A stretch of DNA of 64,000 nt from Caldifarciminota bacterium (lineage in GTDB: Bacteria; Hydrothermota; Hydrothermia; LBFQ01). The stretch spans positions 43,200 to 107,199 of the forward strand of contig JALWYV010000055.1 of NCBI GenBank assembly GCA_027003075.1, given 5' to 3'. Each line of letters begins with the position of its first letter. The first letter of the stretch is position 1. The notes beneath the pieces are model-generated. The model made no database searches. It worked only from the letters and a program-made list of their open reading frames with translations, and had not been told where the DNA came from. A program made the position numbers and the translations under genes. Shown here in pieces: positions 42,852-51,701 of the stretch.

Positions 42852-43600
42852 TAAGGGACGACCTGACGACCGACGAGGTCAGGGGTTACGTGGAGCGGAT
42901 AGGAAGGGTTTTTCGCGTTGTGGACGTTGTGGAGGCCGGGCGCTATCCGGAGACCGGGAGGGAGGCCGACCTCTACGTCGCCATCGGGGGGGACGGAACC
43001 TTCCTGTGGGCGATAAGGCTGGCCAACGGCAGGCCGGTCGTGGGTTTCAAGAGGGGCAGGATAGGTTTTCTCGCCACGTTTAAACTTAGCGAGATGGAGG
43101 AGGTACTGAGGGCTATAAAGAGGGGGGAACTACAGCCGGAGGAGAGGACACGTCTCCACGTTGACGGGTACGACGCCCTCAACGACGTCACGGTCAACAC
43201 GACGGCTGCCCGCATGATAGAGGTATCCTTTACGGTTGACGGTCAGAGACCCATAACCTTCAGGGGAGACGGACTGATAGTGTCCACACCGACGGGTTCA
43301 ACGGCCTACAACCTGGCCGCGGGTGGCCCGATAGTTCTGCCCGACATCCCGGCCTTCATAATAACGCCCCTCGCTCCCCACAGCCTCTCTCTGAGGTCCG
43401 TGGTAGTCAGCTCCCGGTACGATATACGGGTTAGGGTGAGGTTCAGGCACGAGAGCCTTCCCCTCCTATCTGCCGACGGCATACCCATACGGCACCTGAA
43501 AAACGGTGAGGAGATCGTAATAACCAAAGGGAAACCCGCCCTCATGTACACCACCCCCGACTTCTTCTCCAACCTCTTTGCCCACCTGACCTATCCCTGA
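42830..43600 (+). CDS. nadK: NAD kinase
   Basis: It phosphorylates NAD to NADP (256 aa). The GGDGTFLWA motif, NDVTVNTTAA, and the glycine-rich STPTGSTAYNLAAGGPIV confirm the family; the C-terminus PHSLSLRSVVV is usual. It starts with ATG at 42830 in overlap with the hydrolase gene, and the two are probably translated together. The 3' end overlaps the convergent binding-protein gene by 10 bases. Confidence 0.94.
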   Translation: MVSCTVVIRDDLTTDEVRGYVERIGRVFRVVDVVEAGRYPETGREADLYVAIGGDGTFLWAIRLANGRPVVGFKRGRIGFLATFKLSEMEEVLRAIKRGELQPEERTRLHVDGYDALNDVTVNTTAARMIEVSFTVDGQRPITFRGDGLIVSTPTGSTAYNLAAGGPIVLPDIPAFIITPLAPHSLSLRSVVVSSRYDIRVRVRFRHESLPLLSADGIPIRHLKNGEEIVITKGKPALMYTTPDFFSNLFAHLTYP

Positions 43601-44397
43601 AAGCTCTCTCTAATCCTGAGTTTTATCCACGGCAGAATTTCGTCTATCAAAGACGGACCGTAGTGGGCGAGAGTATCACCTTCAAGGACCATGACTCTGT
43701 GTTCCCCCAACCTCTCCTTAAGGAAAGCCCTTATCTTTTCCCCGTCGTACCTCCTTTCGGGTTTCGGTTCGTAGAGGATGAGATCAAAGTCAAGTCTCCG
43801 GGTCTCATAGTCGTCCGGCTGAAAGTACGGCTCCTTACGGAAGGCGTAAACGTTCCTGAGGCCCATGAGGTGGAGGGCGTCGGTTATGTAGGAGGGCGCA
43901 CCGGCGGTTATGGGGCCTCCGAGATCCACCTCGTAGTAAACCTTAAAGGAAAGAGGGTTCTCCGTAAGTTCTATCAGATCGTTCAGGAGCCTGCGGTTCA
44001 ACTCCTCGGCCCTGTGAAGGGTGTCGGTCAGGAGTGCAACCTTCCGTACGTTGTCCAGTATACCGAAAACGGACGTGGGGACCGGTATTATTCCGGCGGG
44101 AATACCCCTGTTAAGTATCTCCTCGGCCACCCCTCTCTGGGCGCCCGTGGTCAGGAAGACGAGGTCCGGTTCCAGGGCCTCTAACCGATCCCACAGGACC
44201 TTCAGGTAGGAGCCGACGCGGGGCATATCTCTGGGGATATCCTTTGGCCTGTTGCAGTAGAGACTTACCCCCACGACCCTGTCTCCGAGGCCGAGGCGAA
44301 AGAGGGTATCCGTCACGTTGGGTGCGAGGGAGACTATACGGGTAGGTCTGTCCGGAACCTCAACGTACCTGCCAAGAAACTCGGAGAAGTATCGCAT
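43591..44397 (-). CDS. BtuF/FepB-like cobalamin or iron-complex binding protein without signal peptide
   Basis: The 268-aa protein has the helical-backbone binding fold of cobalamin/Fe(III) ABC importers: RIVSLAPNVTDTLFRLGLGDRVVGVS, PDLVFLTTG, and ITDALHLMGLRNVYAF. It begins MRYFSEFLGRYVEV with no leader or lipobox. TAGAAT at complement(44406..44411), 8 bases before the ATG, leaves no room for one. No permease or ATPase is adjacent. It may act in the cytoplasm or have lost export. Confidence 0.8.
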   Translation of the reverse strand: MRYFSEFLGRYVEVPDRPTRIVSLAPNVTDTLFRLGLGDRVVGVSLYCNRPKDIPRDMPRVGSYLKVLWDRLEALEPDLVFLTTGAQRGVAEEILNRGIPAGIIPVPTSVFGILDNVRKVALLTDTLHRAEELNRRLLNDLIELTENPLSFKVYYEVDLGGPITAGAPSYITDALHLMGLRNVYAFRKEPYFQPDDYETRRLDFDLILYEPKPERRYDGEKIRAFLKERLGEHRVMVLEGDTLAHYGPSLIDEILPWIKLRIRESFQG

Positions 44398-44421
44398 CCG
44401 ATTGGATTCTAACGGTGTAAG

Positions 44422-45207
44422 TCATGCCCCCATGGCCGAATACCGGGCAAGCCCCATCCTCCAGAGCAGGCGATTTACGGCGAGGATTATCACGAGCCAT
44501 CCTCCCATAATGAGGAGGCCTCTCACGAGGTCAACCTCCTTTCCGAGAAGCAGGTTAACGGGGAAACTTATCATGTACGGGAAAGGGGTCCAGAGTACGA
44601 TCTCCCGGACTGTATCCGGGAAGAGTTCAAGGGGGGCGACGTAGCCAGAGAGGAAGAGGAAGACGAGGAAGTGGAGGTCCTCAAAGGCCACTACCCTTTC
44701 CACATAGAAGGCGAGCATGGCTATGCTGTACTGGATAAGGAACCTGAGGACGAAGGCGAAATTGGCGGTCAGAAGGAACAGGATAACGTCCCCGATGGAG
44801 GGGATCCAGAGGGCATCGGGATAGATGAAGAAGAAGATGAGGATAAGGAGAAGGAGGAAGGGGAAGCGGGAGAACCTCTCGGCTATATGGGTAGATACGT
44901 ACCGCCATATAGGATCCATAGGCTGAAGCAGGTAATGGGAGAGGTGACCGTAAAGGACGTCCTCCTCAAACTCCCATATGACCCATACGGCTATCATCTG
45001 ATGGGTGAGGAAAACGGCGAGGTAGTACCGGGCAAACTCAACGGGGGAAAGGCCGTAGTTATGCTGGGACGATGCCGCCATCCATACGGCCATCAGGATG
45101 AAGGGCAGGACGCCGGAGAGCATCCACAGGACTATCTCAGCCCTGTACTCTAACATGTAGGCGTAGTAAACCGATATTAAGGTTGAGATCTTTCGGAGGA
45201 ACTTCAA
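44422..45207 (-). CDS. ABC-2 type transporter permease
   Basis: A polytopic membrane protein (261 aa, six segments) of the ABC-2/DUF990 family: MLEYRAEIVLWMLSGVLPFILMAVW near the N-terminus and PLELFPDTVREIVLWTPFPYMISFPVNLLLG in the second half. The latter stretch is typical of these export permeases. It starts with TTG at 45207, overlapping the fusA stop. No ATPase gene is adjacent within the window, so the partner is elsewhere. Confidence 0.85.
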   Translation of the reverse strand: MKFLRKISTLISVYYAYMLEYRAEIVLWMLSGVLPFILMAVWMAASSQHNYGLSPVEFARYYLAVFLTHQMIAVWVIWEFEEDVLYGHLSHYLLQPMDPIWRYVSTHIAERFSRFPFLLLLILIFFFIYPDALWIPSIGDVILFLLTANFAFVLRFLIQYSIAMLAFYVERVVAFEDLHFLVFLFLSGYVAPLELFPDTVREIVLWTPFPYMISFPVNLLLGKEVDLVRGLLIMGGWLVIILAVNRLLWRMGLARYSAMGA

Positions 45208-47264
45208 GATTCACTCTGATAGTTTTCGGCCGGCCTGAAGGTTATGTCCTTTATATCGTAGGTGGCCCTGCCCTTAGATGCAGAGCGGAGGTTGTCGGCG
45301 AGGTCAAAGGTGTTCCTGAGGGGCAGGATCGCCTCTATAACCTGATAACCGAACTCCTCCGTAATGTTCTTTATTTCCCCTCCGAGGGTGCGGAGGGTAT
45401 CCATTATTCCACCGAGGTACTCCGGAGGGGTCTGTACTAATACCCTTGCGTAGGGTTCAAGAAGTATGGGTTCTGCCTTATTTAAGGCTTCCGTTAGAGC
45501 CTTGAGGGTGGCGGCACGGGCTCCGAGGGGGGTTATCTCCTCCGGATTCTCAACTATCACCCTGACCTTAACGCCCTTCAGGGGATAGCCCATGAGGGGA
45601 CCGAACTCCATGGCCTCGTAGAACGTACTCCTTATGGCCTCATCAACCGGCCCCATTTCCACCCCTTCAATCTCAAGTACGTTGTCCTCCCTTTCCGAAG
45701 GCTCAACCACAACCCTGACCCTGCCCCTGTGGATGGTGTCGGCGGTCTCCTGATGGAACTCACCGTACCCCTCCGCCCTACGGGAGATCGTCTCCCGGTA
45801 CGAAACGAAGGGTTTACCCGTATGAACCTCAAGGTTCATGTCCTCTTTGAGACGGCTCACGATTACGTCAAGGTGGAGTTTGCCCATACCGGTGAGGACT
45901 ATCTGCCCCGTACTCTCGTCCTTTCTGACCTTCAGGGAGGGGTCCTCAACCTCAAGGAAATGAAGGGCCTCCTCAAGAGCCTCGGCGTCCTTAGAGTACT
46001 TCGGCTCCACCCTTATGGATACGAGGGGCTGGGGTATATCCATCCTCTCCAGTACGATGGGCTCTTCCTTAACTGTCAGGGTGTCCCCCGTTTCCGTCCT
46101 GTCCGACAGGCCTACGAGGGCGACTATATCCCCGGCGCGGGCCACCTGTAGCTGCTCCTTACGGTTGGCGAACATCCGGTAAATCCGGGTAGCCCTCATG
46201 GTCTCACCCGTGCGGGGGTTGTAAAGCCGGGTCATGAAGGTTATCTCACCGCGGTATACGCGCACGTAGAAGAGCTTCTGCTTCCCCTTAGGGTCAACCT
46301 GCACCTTGAACACCTGAGCGACCAGAGGCCCTTCCCCCGTCTTAACCTCCACTATATCGCCGTCCTTCATCCCCGTGACCGGAGGAACGTCCAGAGGGGA
46401 GGGCAGGAGGTCCACTATGGCGTCTATGAGGGGCTGAATACCCTTGTTCCTCAGGGCTGACCCTATAAAAACGGGGAATATCTCCTTCCTTATGACGGCC
46501 TCGCGGAGGGCCCTCTTCAGGCGGGAGGGTTCCACACGTCCCTTCTCCTCGTACTCCTCAAAGATGGTGGGGTCGTAGTCGGCCAGTTTTATTATTATGT
46601 CCTCGTAGTAGGGGAGGATATCCTCCGTTAACTCCAGATCCTCCGTCCTGTACTTCTCACCCGTCTCGTCTATGTCCCAGATGTACTCCTTCAGGTCTAT
46701 CAGGTGTTTTACACCTATGAACCCGTGTTCCTCCCCTATGGGCAGGGTTATGAGGAGGGGGTCCACACCGAGGCGTTTCCGCATCCCCTCTATCGTCCTC
46801 TCGTGGCTCGCCCCTATGCGATCCATCTTGTTTATGAACACGATACGGGCCACCCCGTACTTGTTAGCCTGACGCCATACGGTTTCGCTCTGAGGCTCCA
46901 CACCCTCTACGGCACTGAAAATGACGACGAGACCGTCAAGGACCTTGAGGGCCCGCTCCACCTCAACCGTGAAGTCTATATGCCCCGGCGTATCTATTAT
47001 GTTTATCTGGTGTCCCTTCCAGAAGGTGGTAACGGCGGCTGAGGTTATCGTTATCCCCCTCTCCTTCTCCTGCTTCATCCAGTCGGTGGTCGCCGTTCCC
47101 GTATCCACGCTACCCAGCTTATGGGTCCTTCCCGTGTAGTAAAGGACCCTTTCCGTCGTTGTTGTTTTACCGGCATCTATATGGGCGATAAAACCTATGT
47201 TCCTTATCTTACTGAGATCGTACTCCTCACCACCTTTCGGAGTTTTCCCCTTCTTCTTCCCCAT
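45204..47264 (-). CDS. fusA: Translation elongation factor G
   Basis: The ribosomal translocase (686 aa). G1 is AHIDAGKTTTTE, G3 is DTPGHIDF, G4 is NKMD, followed by domains II to V. It has the short N-terminal basic extension MGKKKGKTPKGG. It follows rpmH by 19 bases, with a weak TAAAAG element 6 bases before the ATG. It overlaps the next gene's TTG at its stop. The sequence is standard; fusion with tuf/rpsL genes is absent. Confidence 0.97.
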   Translation of the reverse strand: MGKKKGKTPKGGEEYDLSKIRNIGFIAHIDAGKTTTTERVLYYTGRTHKLGSVDTGTATTDWMKQEKERGITITSAAVTTFWKGHQINIIDTPGHIDFTVEVERALKVLDGLVVIFSAVEGVEPQSETVWRQANKYGVARIVFINKMDRIGASHERTIEGMRKRLGVDPLLITLPIGEEHGFIGVKHLIDLKEYIWDIDETGEKYRTEDLELTEDILPYYEDIIIKLADYDPTIFEEYEEKGRVEPSRLKRALREAVIRKEIFPVFIGSALRNKGIQPLIDAIVDLLPSPLDVPPVTGMKDGDIVEVKTGEGPLVAQVFKVQVDPKGKQKLFYVRVYRGEITFMTRLYNPRTGETMRATRIYRMFANRKEQLQVARAGDIVALVGLSDRTETGDTLTVKEEPIVLERMDIPQPLVSIRVEPKYSKDAEALEEALHFLEVEDPSLKVRKDESTGQIVLTGMGKLHLDVIVSRLKEDMNLEVHTGKPFVSYRETISRRAEGYGEFHQETADTIHRGRVRVVVEPSEREDNVLEIEGVEMGPVDEAIRSTFYEAMEFGPLMGYPLKGVKVRVIVENPEEITPLGARAATLKALTEALNKAEPILLEPYARVLVQTPPEYLGGIMDTLRTLGGEIKNITEEFGYQVIEAILPLRNTFDLADNLRSASKGRATYDIKDITFRPAENYQSES

Positions 47265-47283
47265 GGCCGCCTTTTAAAGTTCG

Positions 47284-47418
47284 CTATACCGTGAGCCTCT
47301 TGCGACCCTTTCTGCGACGGCGCTTCAGCACTTTCCTGCCGCCGGGGGTCCTCATTCTCGCCCTGAAACCGTGCGTTCTCTTCCTCTTACGCCGTGAAGG
47401 TCTGTAGGTTATGGACAT
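47284..47418 (-). CDS. rpmH: Ribosomal protein L34
   Basis: A 44-aa basic protein missed by the track: [18 protein letters not shown], then [20 protein letters not shown]. This is the complete L34 signature. TATAAT at complement(47427..47432) lies 8 bases before the ATG. In most bacteria rnpA and yidC follow; here fusA does. Confidence 0.96.
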   Translation of the reverse strand: MSITYRPSRRKRKRTHGFRARMRTPGGRKVLKRRRRKGRKRLTV

Positions 47419-47725
47419 AGGCGGCTATTATACTGCTGAAGGGTTGGGGGGTCTCCTGCGGGTTCACGGGGGGCCTATCTGACTATCACTATTGCAAAAG
47501 TACAAACACATTTTTCTTCCTATTACCCGTCCCGACTTCAAAGAATTTGAAAAGATAGGGAACTCATTTACAGCCTTTCTCTGCATTTCATTTTCCTACA
47601 GTAGTAGCCCTGTGATCCGTCAACAGGGGGAGGTTTTAAACATCTCTGTTATCTATCCTCAAACTCCCTTTGTATCTTCAGCAAAGCACTCAGGTATTCC
47701 CCCGGTTATGTGGAGAAGCGATCCT
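47419..47725. other. Intergenic stretch without a gene
   Basis: It holds the rpmH -10 element and A+T-rich sequence. A minus-strand frame after leuS (EYLSALLKIQREFEDR) looks coding for about 18 codons but has a stop and no start, so it may be a remnant. Plus-strand ORFs at 47492 and 47670 run against leuS and are not believed. Confidence 0.4.
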
Positions 47726-50389
47726 TCACCCCACTATGACGTTTATCAACCTCCCCGGAACGTATATGACTCGCTTTATCTCCTTCCCCTCAAGGTACCT
47801 GCTCAGCTTCGGATGCTCCCGCAGGAGGTTGAGGACGGTCTCCTCGTCGGCGTCCCTGGGTACGTTTATGCTGCCGCGGGTCTTACCGTTGAACTGCACC
47901 CCGATACTCACCTCCTCCTCCTCAACCCCGCTGACCACCTCCGGTAAGGGTACCCTGAAGACGCTCTCCTTCCCGAAGAGGGAGTTTATACCGAACTCGT
48001 GATAAAGCTCCTCGGCGAGGTGGGGGGCGAAGGGGGCGAGGAGCCTGACGAAGACCTGCAGGGCCCAACCGAGGTTGTGGGGGGAGTACTTTTCCGGCTT
48101 CAGCTCGGAGAGCATCACCATCAGCTTGGACAGGGCGGTGTTGAACTTGAAGCGGTCCAGATCCTCCCTCACCCCGACAATAGTGCGGTTGGCCAGCAGG
48201 AGGAGGTCCTTATCCTTCGTAGTGTCCGGCTCCGCCTTCGGGGTTATCCCGGCCTCCTTCAGGGCGTAGAAGGTGCGCCAGACCCGGTTGAGGAAGTTGA
48301 TCGCCGACCTCTTTATGGCGTCGGTCCACTCAAAGTCCTGCTCCGGCGGGGCGGCGAAGAGTATGGCTATGCGGGCGGCGTCCGCCCCGTACTCCCGCAC
48401 GAAGGGGCCGAGGGGTACGACGTTCCCGCGGGATTTGGACATCATCTCAACGAGCCAGATCACTTCGTGCGGCCCCTCCGGGGTGTCGTGGTACCCCTTC
48501 TTCTCGTTCCCCTCCTCGTAGATGTCGTAGACCTCGTCCTCCTCTATCCTCCGGTTGCACGTCTTACACCACCAGAACCCCATCAGGACGAGGCCCTGGG
48601 TGAAGAGGTTGGAGAAAGGCTCGTCGTACTTCAGGAGGCCGGCATCGTAAAGGACCTTGGTTATGAAGCGGGCGTATATGAGGTGTTTGGTGGCATGCTC
48701 CGCCCCTCCGATGTACTGATCCACGGGCATCCAGGTGTTGGCCTTCTCCGGGGAGAACATCTCCCGGTCGTTATGGGGGTCGGTGAAGCGGAGGAAGTAC
48801 CAGGAGGAGTCTACGAAGGTGTCCATCGTGTCCGGGTCCCTCCTGGCGGGGCCTCCGCACCTGGGGCAGGTGGTGTTTATGAACTCCGGGACGTTCTCAA
48901 GGGGGGACCTCCCCTTCGGTTTGAAGTCCTCAACGTCGGGCAGAAGTACGGGTAGCTGGTCCTCCGGTACGGGTACCACCCCGCACCTCTCGCAGTGGAC
49001 GACGGGTATGGGCGCCCCCCAGTACCTCTGGCGGGAGACGAGCCAGTCCCTGAGGCGGTAGGAGACGGTGGGGCCTCCCAGTCCCATCTCCTTCAACCTC
49101 TCTCCTATCCTCTTGATGGCCTCGTCGGAGGTGAGGCCGGTGAATTCTCCGGAGTTTTTGAGGATCCCCTTCCCCTCGTAGGCCCTCTTCATCCGGCAGC
49201 TGTACCTCTTTCCCCTGTACTCAAGGGTGAAGTCCTCGCTGTCCGTCTCCTCGCACGTGGCGCTTAGGAACTCCTCCATCGCCTCCGGGTCGCTGTCGGG
49301 CGGGAATATCACGACCTTTATGGGGAGGTTGAACTGGCGGGCGAACTCGTAGTCCCTCTGGTCGTGGGCGGGTACCCCCATGACGGCGCCGGTGCCGTAC
49401 TCACCGAGGACGTAGTCGGCTACGAAGATGGGTACGCTCTCCTTCGTGAAGGGGTGGGTGGCGTACAGGCCGGTGAATACCCCCGTCTTGCTCTTCGTCC
49501 TCTCCTCCGGTGAGGTGAGGAGGGCCTTCTGGATGTAGTCCTCTATCTTCCCCCTGACCTCCGGGGATACCCTCTTGAGGATCTCCTCAATTACGGGGCC
49601 GTCGGGGGCAATGCTAAGGAAGGTCACGCCGAAGAGGGTGTCGGCCCTCGTCGTGAATACCCTTATGGGCAGATCCCCTTCCATAAAGACTATCTCCGTC
49701 CCCTCGCTCCTCCCTATCCAGTTCCTCTGCTGCTTTATGACGCTCTCCGGCCAGTGTCCCTCAAGTTTCTTCAGGTCCTCAAGGAGCCTGTCGGCGTAGG
49801 CCGTTATCTTGAAGTACCACTGCGTCAGCCTCTTCTTTACGACGGGAGTCTTACACCTCTCGCACTTCCCGTCTATCACCTGCTCGTTGGCAAGGACAGT
49901 CTTACACGTAGGACACCAGTTTACCCATCCCCCCTTCCTGTAGGCCAGCCCCCTCTCGTAAAGCAGGAGGAAGAGCCTCTGGGTCCAGCGGTAGTATTCG
50001 GGGTCGGAGGTGGCGAACTCCCTGTCCCAGTCGTAGGATATGCCCATCATCTTGAGCTGGGACCTGAAGCCCTCTATGTTCTTGTACGTCCATTCCCTCG
50101 GATGGACACCGTACTTTATGGCGGCGTTCTCGGCCGGCAGGCCGAAGGAGTCCCAACCCATGGGGTGGAGGACGTCGTACCCCTCCATCATCTTGGTGCG
50201 GGCGACGGCGTCGCCGATGGTGTAGTTCTTGAGGTGGCCCATGTGCAGGTCCTTACCGGAGGGGTAGGGGAACATCTCAAGGACGTAGTACTTGCGTTTG
50301 GGCGGCTCCGGGGTCCTGTAGAGCTTCCTCTCCTCCCAGAATCTCTGCCACTTCTCCTCTATCCTGCGAGGGTTGTACTCTCTCTCCAT
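47726..50389 (-). CDS. leuS: Leucyl-tRNA synthetase
   Basis: A class I synthetase of 887 aa. The HIGH-type motif is PYPSGKDLHMGHLKNY, the KMSKS-type motif is MMSKSRGNVV, and the CP1 editing domain carries the TTRADTLFGVTF segment. Zinc-type cysteine pairs appear in CPTCKTVL and CKTCNRRI. TAAAAT at complement(50399..50404), 9 bases before the ATG. No T-box leader can fit because the transcript is leaderless. Confidence 0.97.
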   Translation of the reverse strand: MEREYNPRRIEEKWQRFWEERKLYRTPEPPKRKYYVLEMFPYPSGKDLHMGHLKNYTIGDAVARTKMMEGYDVLHPMGWDSFGLPAENAAIKYGVHPREWTYKNIEGFRSQLKMMGISYDWDREFATSDPEYYRWTQRLFLLLYERGLAYRKGGWVNWCPTCKTVLANEQVIDGKCERCKTPVVKKRLTQWYFKITAYADRLLEDLKKLEGHWPESVIKQQRNWIGRSEGTEIVFMEGDLPIRVFTTRADTLFGVTFLSIAPDGPVIEEILKRVSPEVRGKIEDYIQKALLTSPEERTKSKTGVFTGLYATHPFTKESVPIFVADYVLGEYGTGAVMGVPAHDQRDYEFARQFNLPIKVVIFPPDSDPEAMEEFLSATCEETDSEDFTLEYRGKRYSCRMKRAYEGKGILKNSGEFTGLTSDEAIKRIGERLKEMGLGGPTVSYRLRDWLVSRQRYWGAPIPVVHCERCGVVPVPEDQLPVLLPDVEDFKPKGRSPLENVPEFINTTCPRCGGPARRDPDTMDTFVDSSWYFLRFTDPHNDREMFSPEKANTWMPVDQYIGGAEHATKHLIYARFITKVLYDAGLLKYDEPFSNLFTQGLVLMGFWWCKTCNRRIEEDEVYDIYEEGNEKKGYHDTPEGPHEVIWLVEMMSKSRGNVVPLGPFVREYGADAARIAILFAAPPEQDFEWTDAIKRSAINFLNRVWRTFYALKEAGITPKAEPDTTKDKDLLLLANRTIVGVREDLDRFKFNTALSKLMVMLSELKPEKYSPHNLGWALQVFVRLLAPFAPHLAEELYHEFGINSLFGKESVFRVPLPEVVSGVEEEEVSIGVQFNGKTRGSINVPRDADEETVLNLLREHPKLSRYLEGKEIKRVIYVPGRLINVIVG

Positions 50390-50693
50390 CAGGTGGGGAT
50401 TTTAACGGGGCGAAGGGGGAGGGTGGGGCTCACAATCACCAGTTCTAATAAAAAGGTAAAAGGTACTGGTGTGTATCAACCCTCTTCCCAAAATTGGTAT
50501 ATATGGAAAAATTATAAACTTTACAGAATGTACGTAGACAAACTTAAAAAATTTCTCAGGCCGTGATAGAAAAGGGGGGAAAGGAACACCTATTTCATGC
50601 AGTACCCTTTCCCCTACAAGCCTCTTCCTCAACTCTCTTTCGTTTTTGTCCTGATAAGCATGCGTCCATTAGACGACAGATATAGTATAAGAT
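50390..50693. other. Intergenic stretch without a convincing gene
   Basis: It holds the leuS -10 element and a CACCAGT/ACTGGTG inverted repeat (50437-50443 and 50465-50471) about 30 bases upstream of it. A minus-strand 76-codon ORF (50402..50632) has no -10 element or Shine-Dalgarno and no recognisable similarity, so I leave it out. Confidence 0.4.
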
Positions 50694-51701
50694 TTACGGC
50701 TCAACCACTCCGAGATAGGGATACACCCCCACACCCTGCCCGTCCTCGCCAAACAATTCGTACTTCTTCAAGGCAGCCGCTCCGATCATGGCGGCGTTGT
50801 CCGTGCAGTACTTCGGATCGGAGAACAGTACCCTATCTCCGAAACGCTCAGTAAAAATCTCCCTCAAACGGCTGTTCAGGGCCACACCGCCCACCACGGC
50901 AAGCCTCGGGGGATCAAGTTCCCTTACCGCCCTTTCAACCACCTCCAGAAGATGGGAGACTATGGCCTCCTGATAGGATGCTGCTATGTGGTGCAGATTT
51001 TCTTTTACGAAATCCTCTCCCTTTTGCCGTACGTAGTGGAGCAGGGCGGTTTTAAGGCCGCTAAAGCTGAAGTAGTAGCCTCGCCTCTTAATCTTCGGTT
51101 TGGGAAAGCGGTGAAACTCCCTGTTCCCCTCACGGGCGAGGCGGTCTATCCTGGGTCCGGCCGGATAACCGAGACCGAGGGTCCTTCCCCCCTTGTCAAA
51201 GGCCTCGCCGGCGGCGTCGTCCAGAGTATGGCCGAGGAGACGGAAGGAGTACCAGTCCTCCACCCAGACGAGTTCCGTATGTCCACCGGAGACTATCAGG
51301 GTGAGGAACGGGGGGCGGAGGTCGGGATCCGTAAGGTACGCCGAGTATACGTGACCTATGAGGTGGTTGACCCCGACGAACGGCTTTCCGACGGCGAGGG
51401 CGACCGTTTTGGCGAACTGAACGCCCACTATCAGGGAAGCGGCCAGTCCGGGTCCTTTGGTTGCGGCCACGAGATCCAGACTTTCAGGGCGCACACCGGC
51501 ATCTTCCAGAGACTTTCTGACGACGTCGTATATGACCTCAACGTGGGCACGGGCGGCCAGCTCCGGGACTATTCCCCCGAACTCCTCGTGTACGACCTGC
51601 GACCTGACGACGAGGGACAGGACCTTAAACCTATCCTCCATCATCTCAACGACGGAGGCGGAGGTCTCGTCGCAGGACGTCTCTATGGCCAGAACCTTCA
51701 T
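50694..51701 (-). CDS. tsaD: tRNA N6-threonylcarbamoyladenosine transferase TsaD
   Basis: It transfers threonylcarbamoyl to A37 of ANN-reading tRNAs together with TsaB/E. The 335-aa protein has the ASKHA-fold start VLAIETSCDETSASVV, metal histidines in FVGVNHLIGHVYSAY, GGHTELVWV and FSFSGLKTALL. TsaB, TsaC and TsaE are not in the window. Its start overlaps the MFS stop (ATGA). Confidence 0.96.
   Translation of the reverse strand: MKVLAIETSCDETSASVVEMMEDRFKVLSLVVRSQVVHEEFGGIVPELAARAHVEVIYDVVRKSLEDAGVRPESLDLVAATKGPGLAASLIVGVQFAKTVALAVGKPFVGVNHLIGHVYSAYLTDPDLRPPFLTLIVSGGHTELVWVEDWYSFRLLGHTLDDAAGEAFDKGGRTLGLGYPAGPRIDRLAREGNREFHRFPKPKIKRRGYYFSFSGLKTALLHYVRQKGEDFVKENLHHIAASYQEAIVSHLLEVVERAVRELDPPRLAVVGGVALNSRLREIFTERFGDRVLFSDPKYCTDNAAMIGAAALKKYELFGEDGQGVGVYPYLGVVEP

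Noticed and set aside
50390-50480. T-box or other leader regulating leuS
   Set aside because: The -10 element lies 9 bases before the leuS ATG, so no leader RNA exists for a T-box; the inverted repeat lies upstream of the promoter.
50402-50632. 76-codon minus-strand ORF upstream of leuS
   Set aside because: No start signals and no recognisable protein; A+T-rich intergenic sequence.
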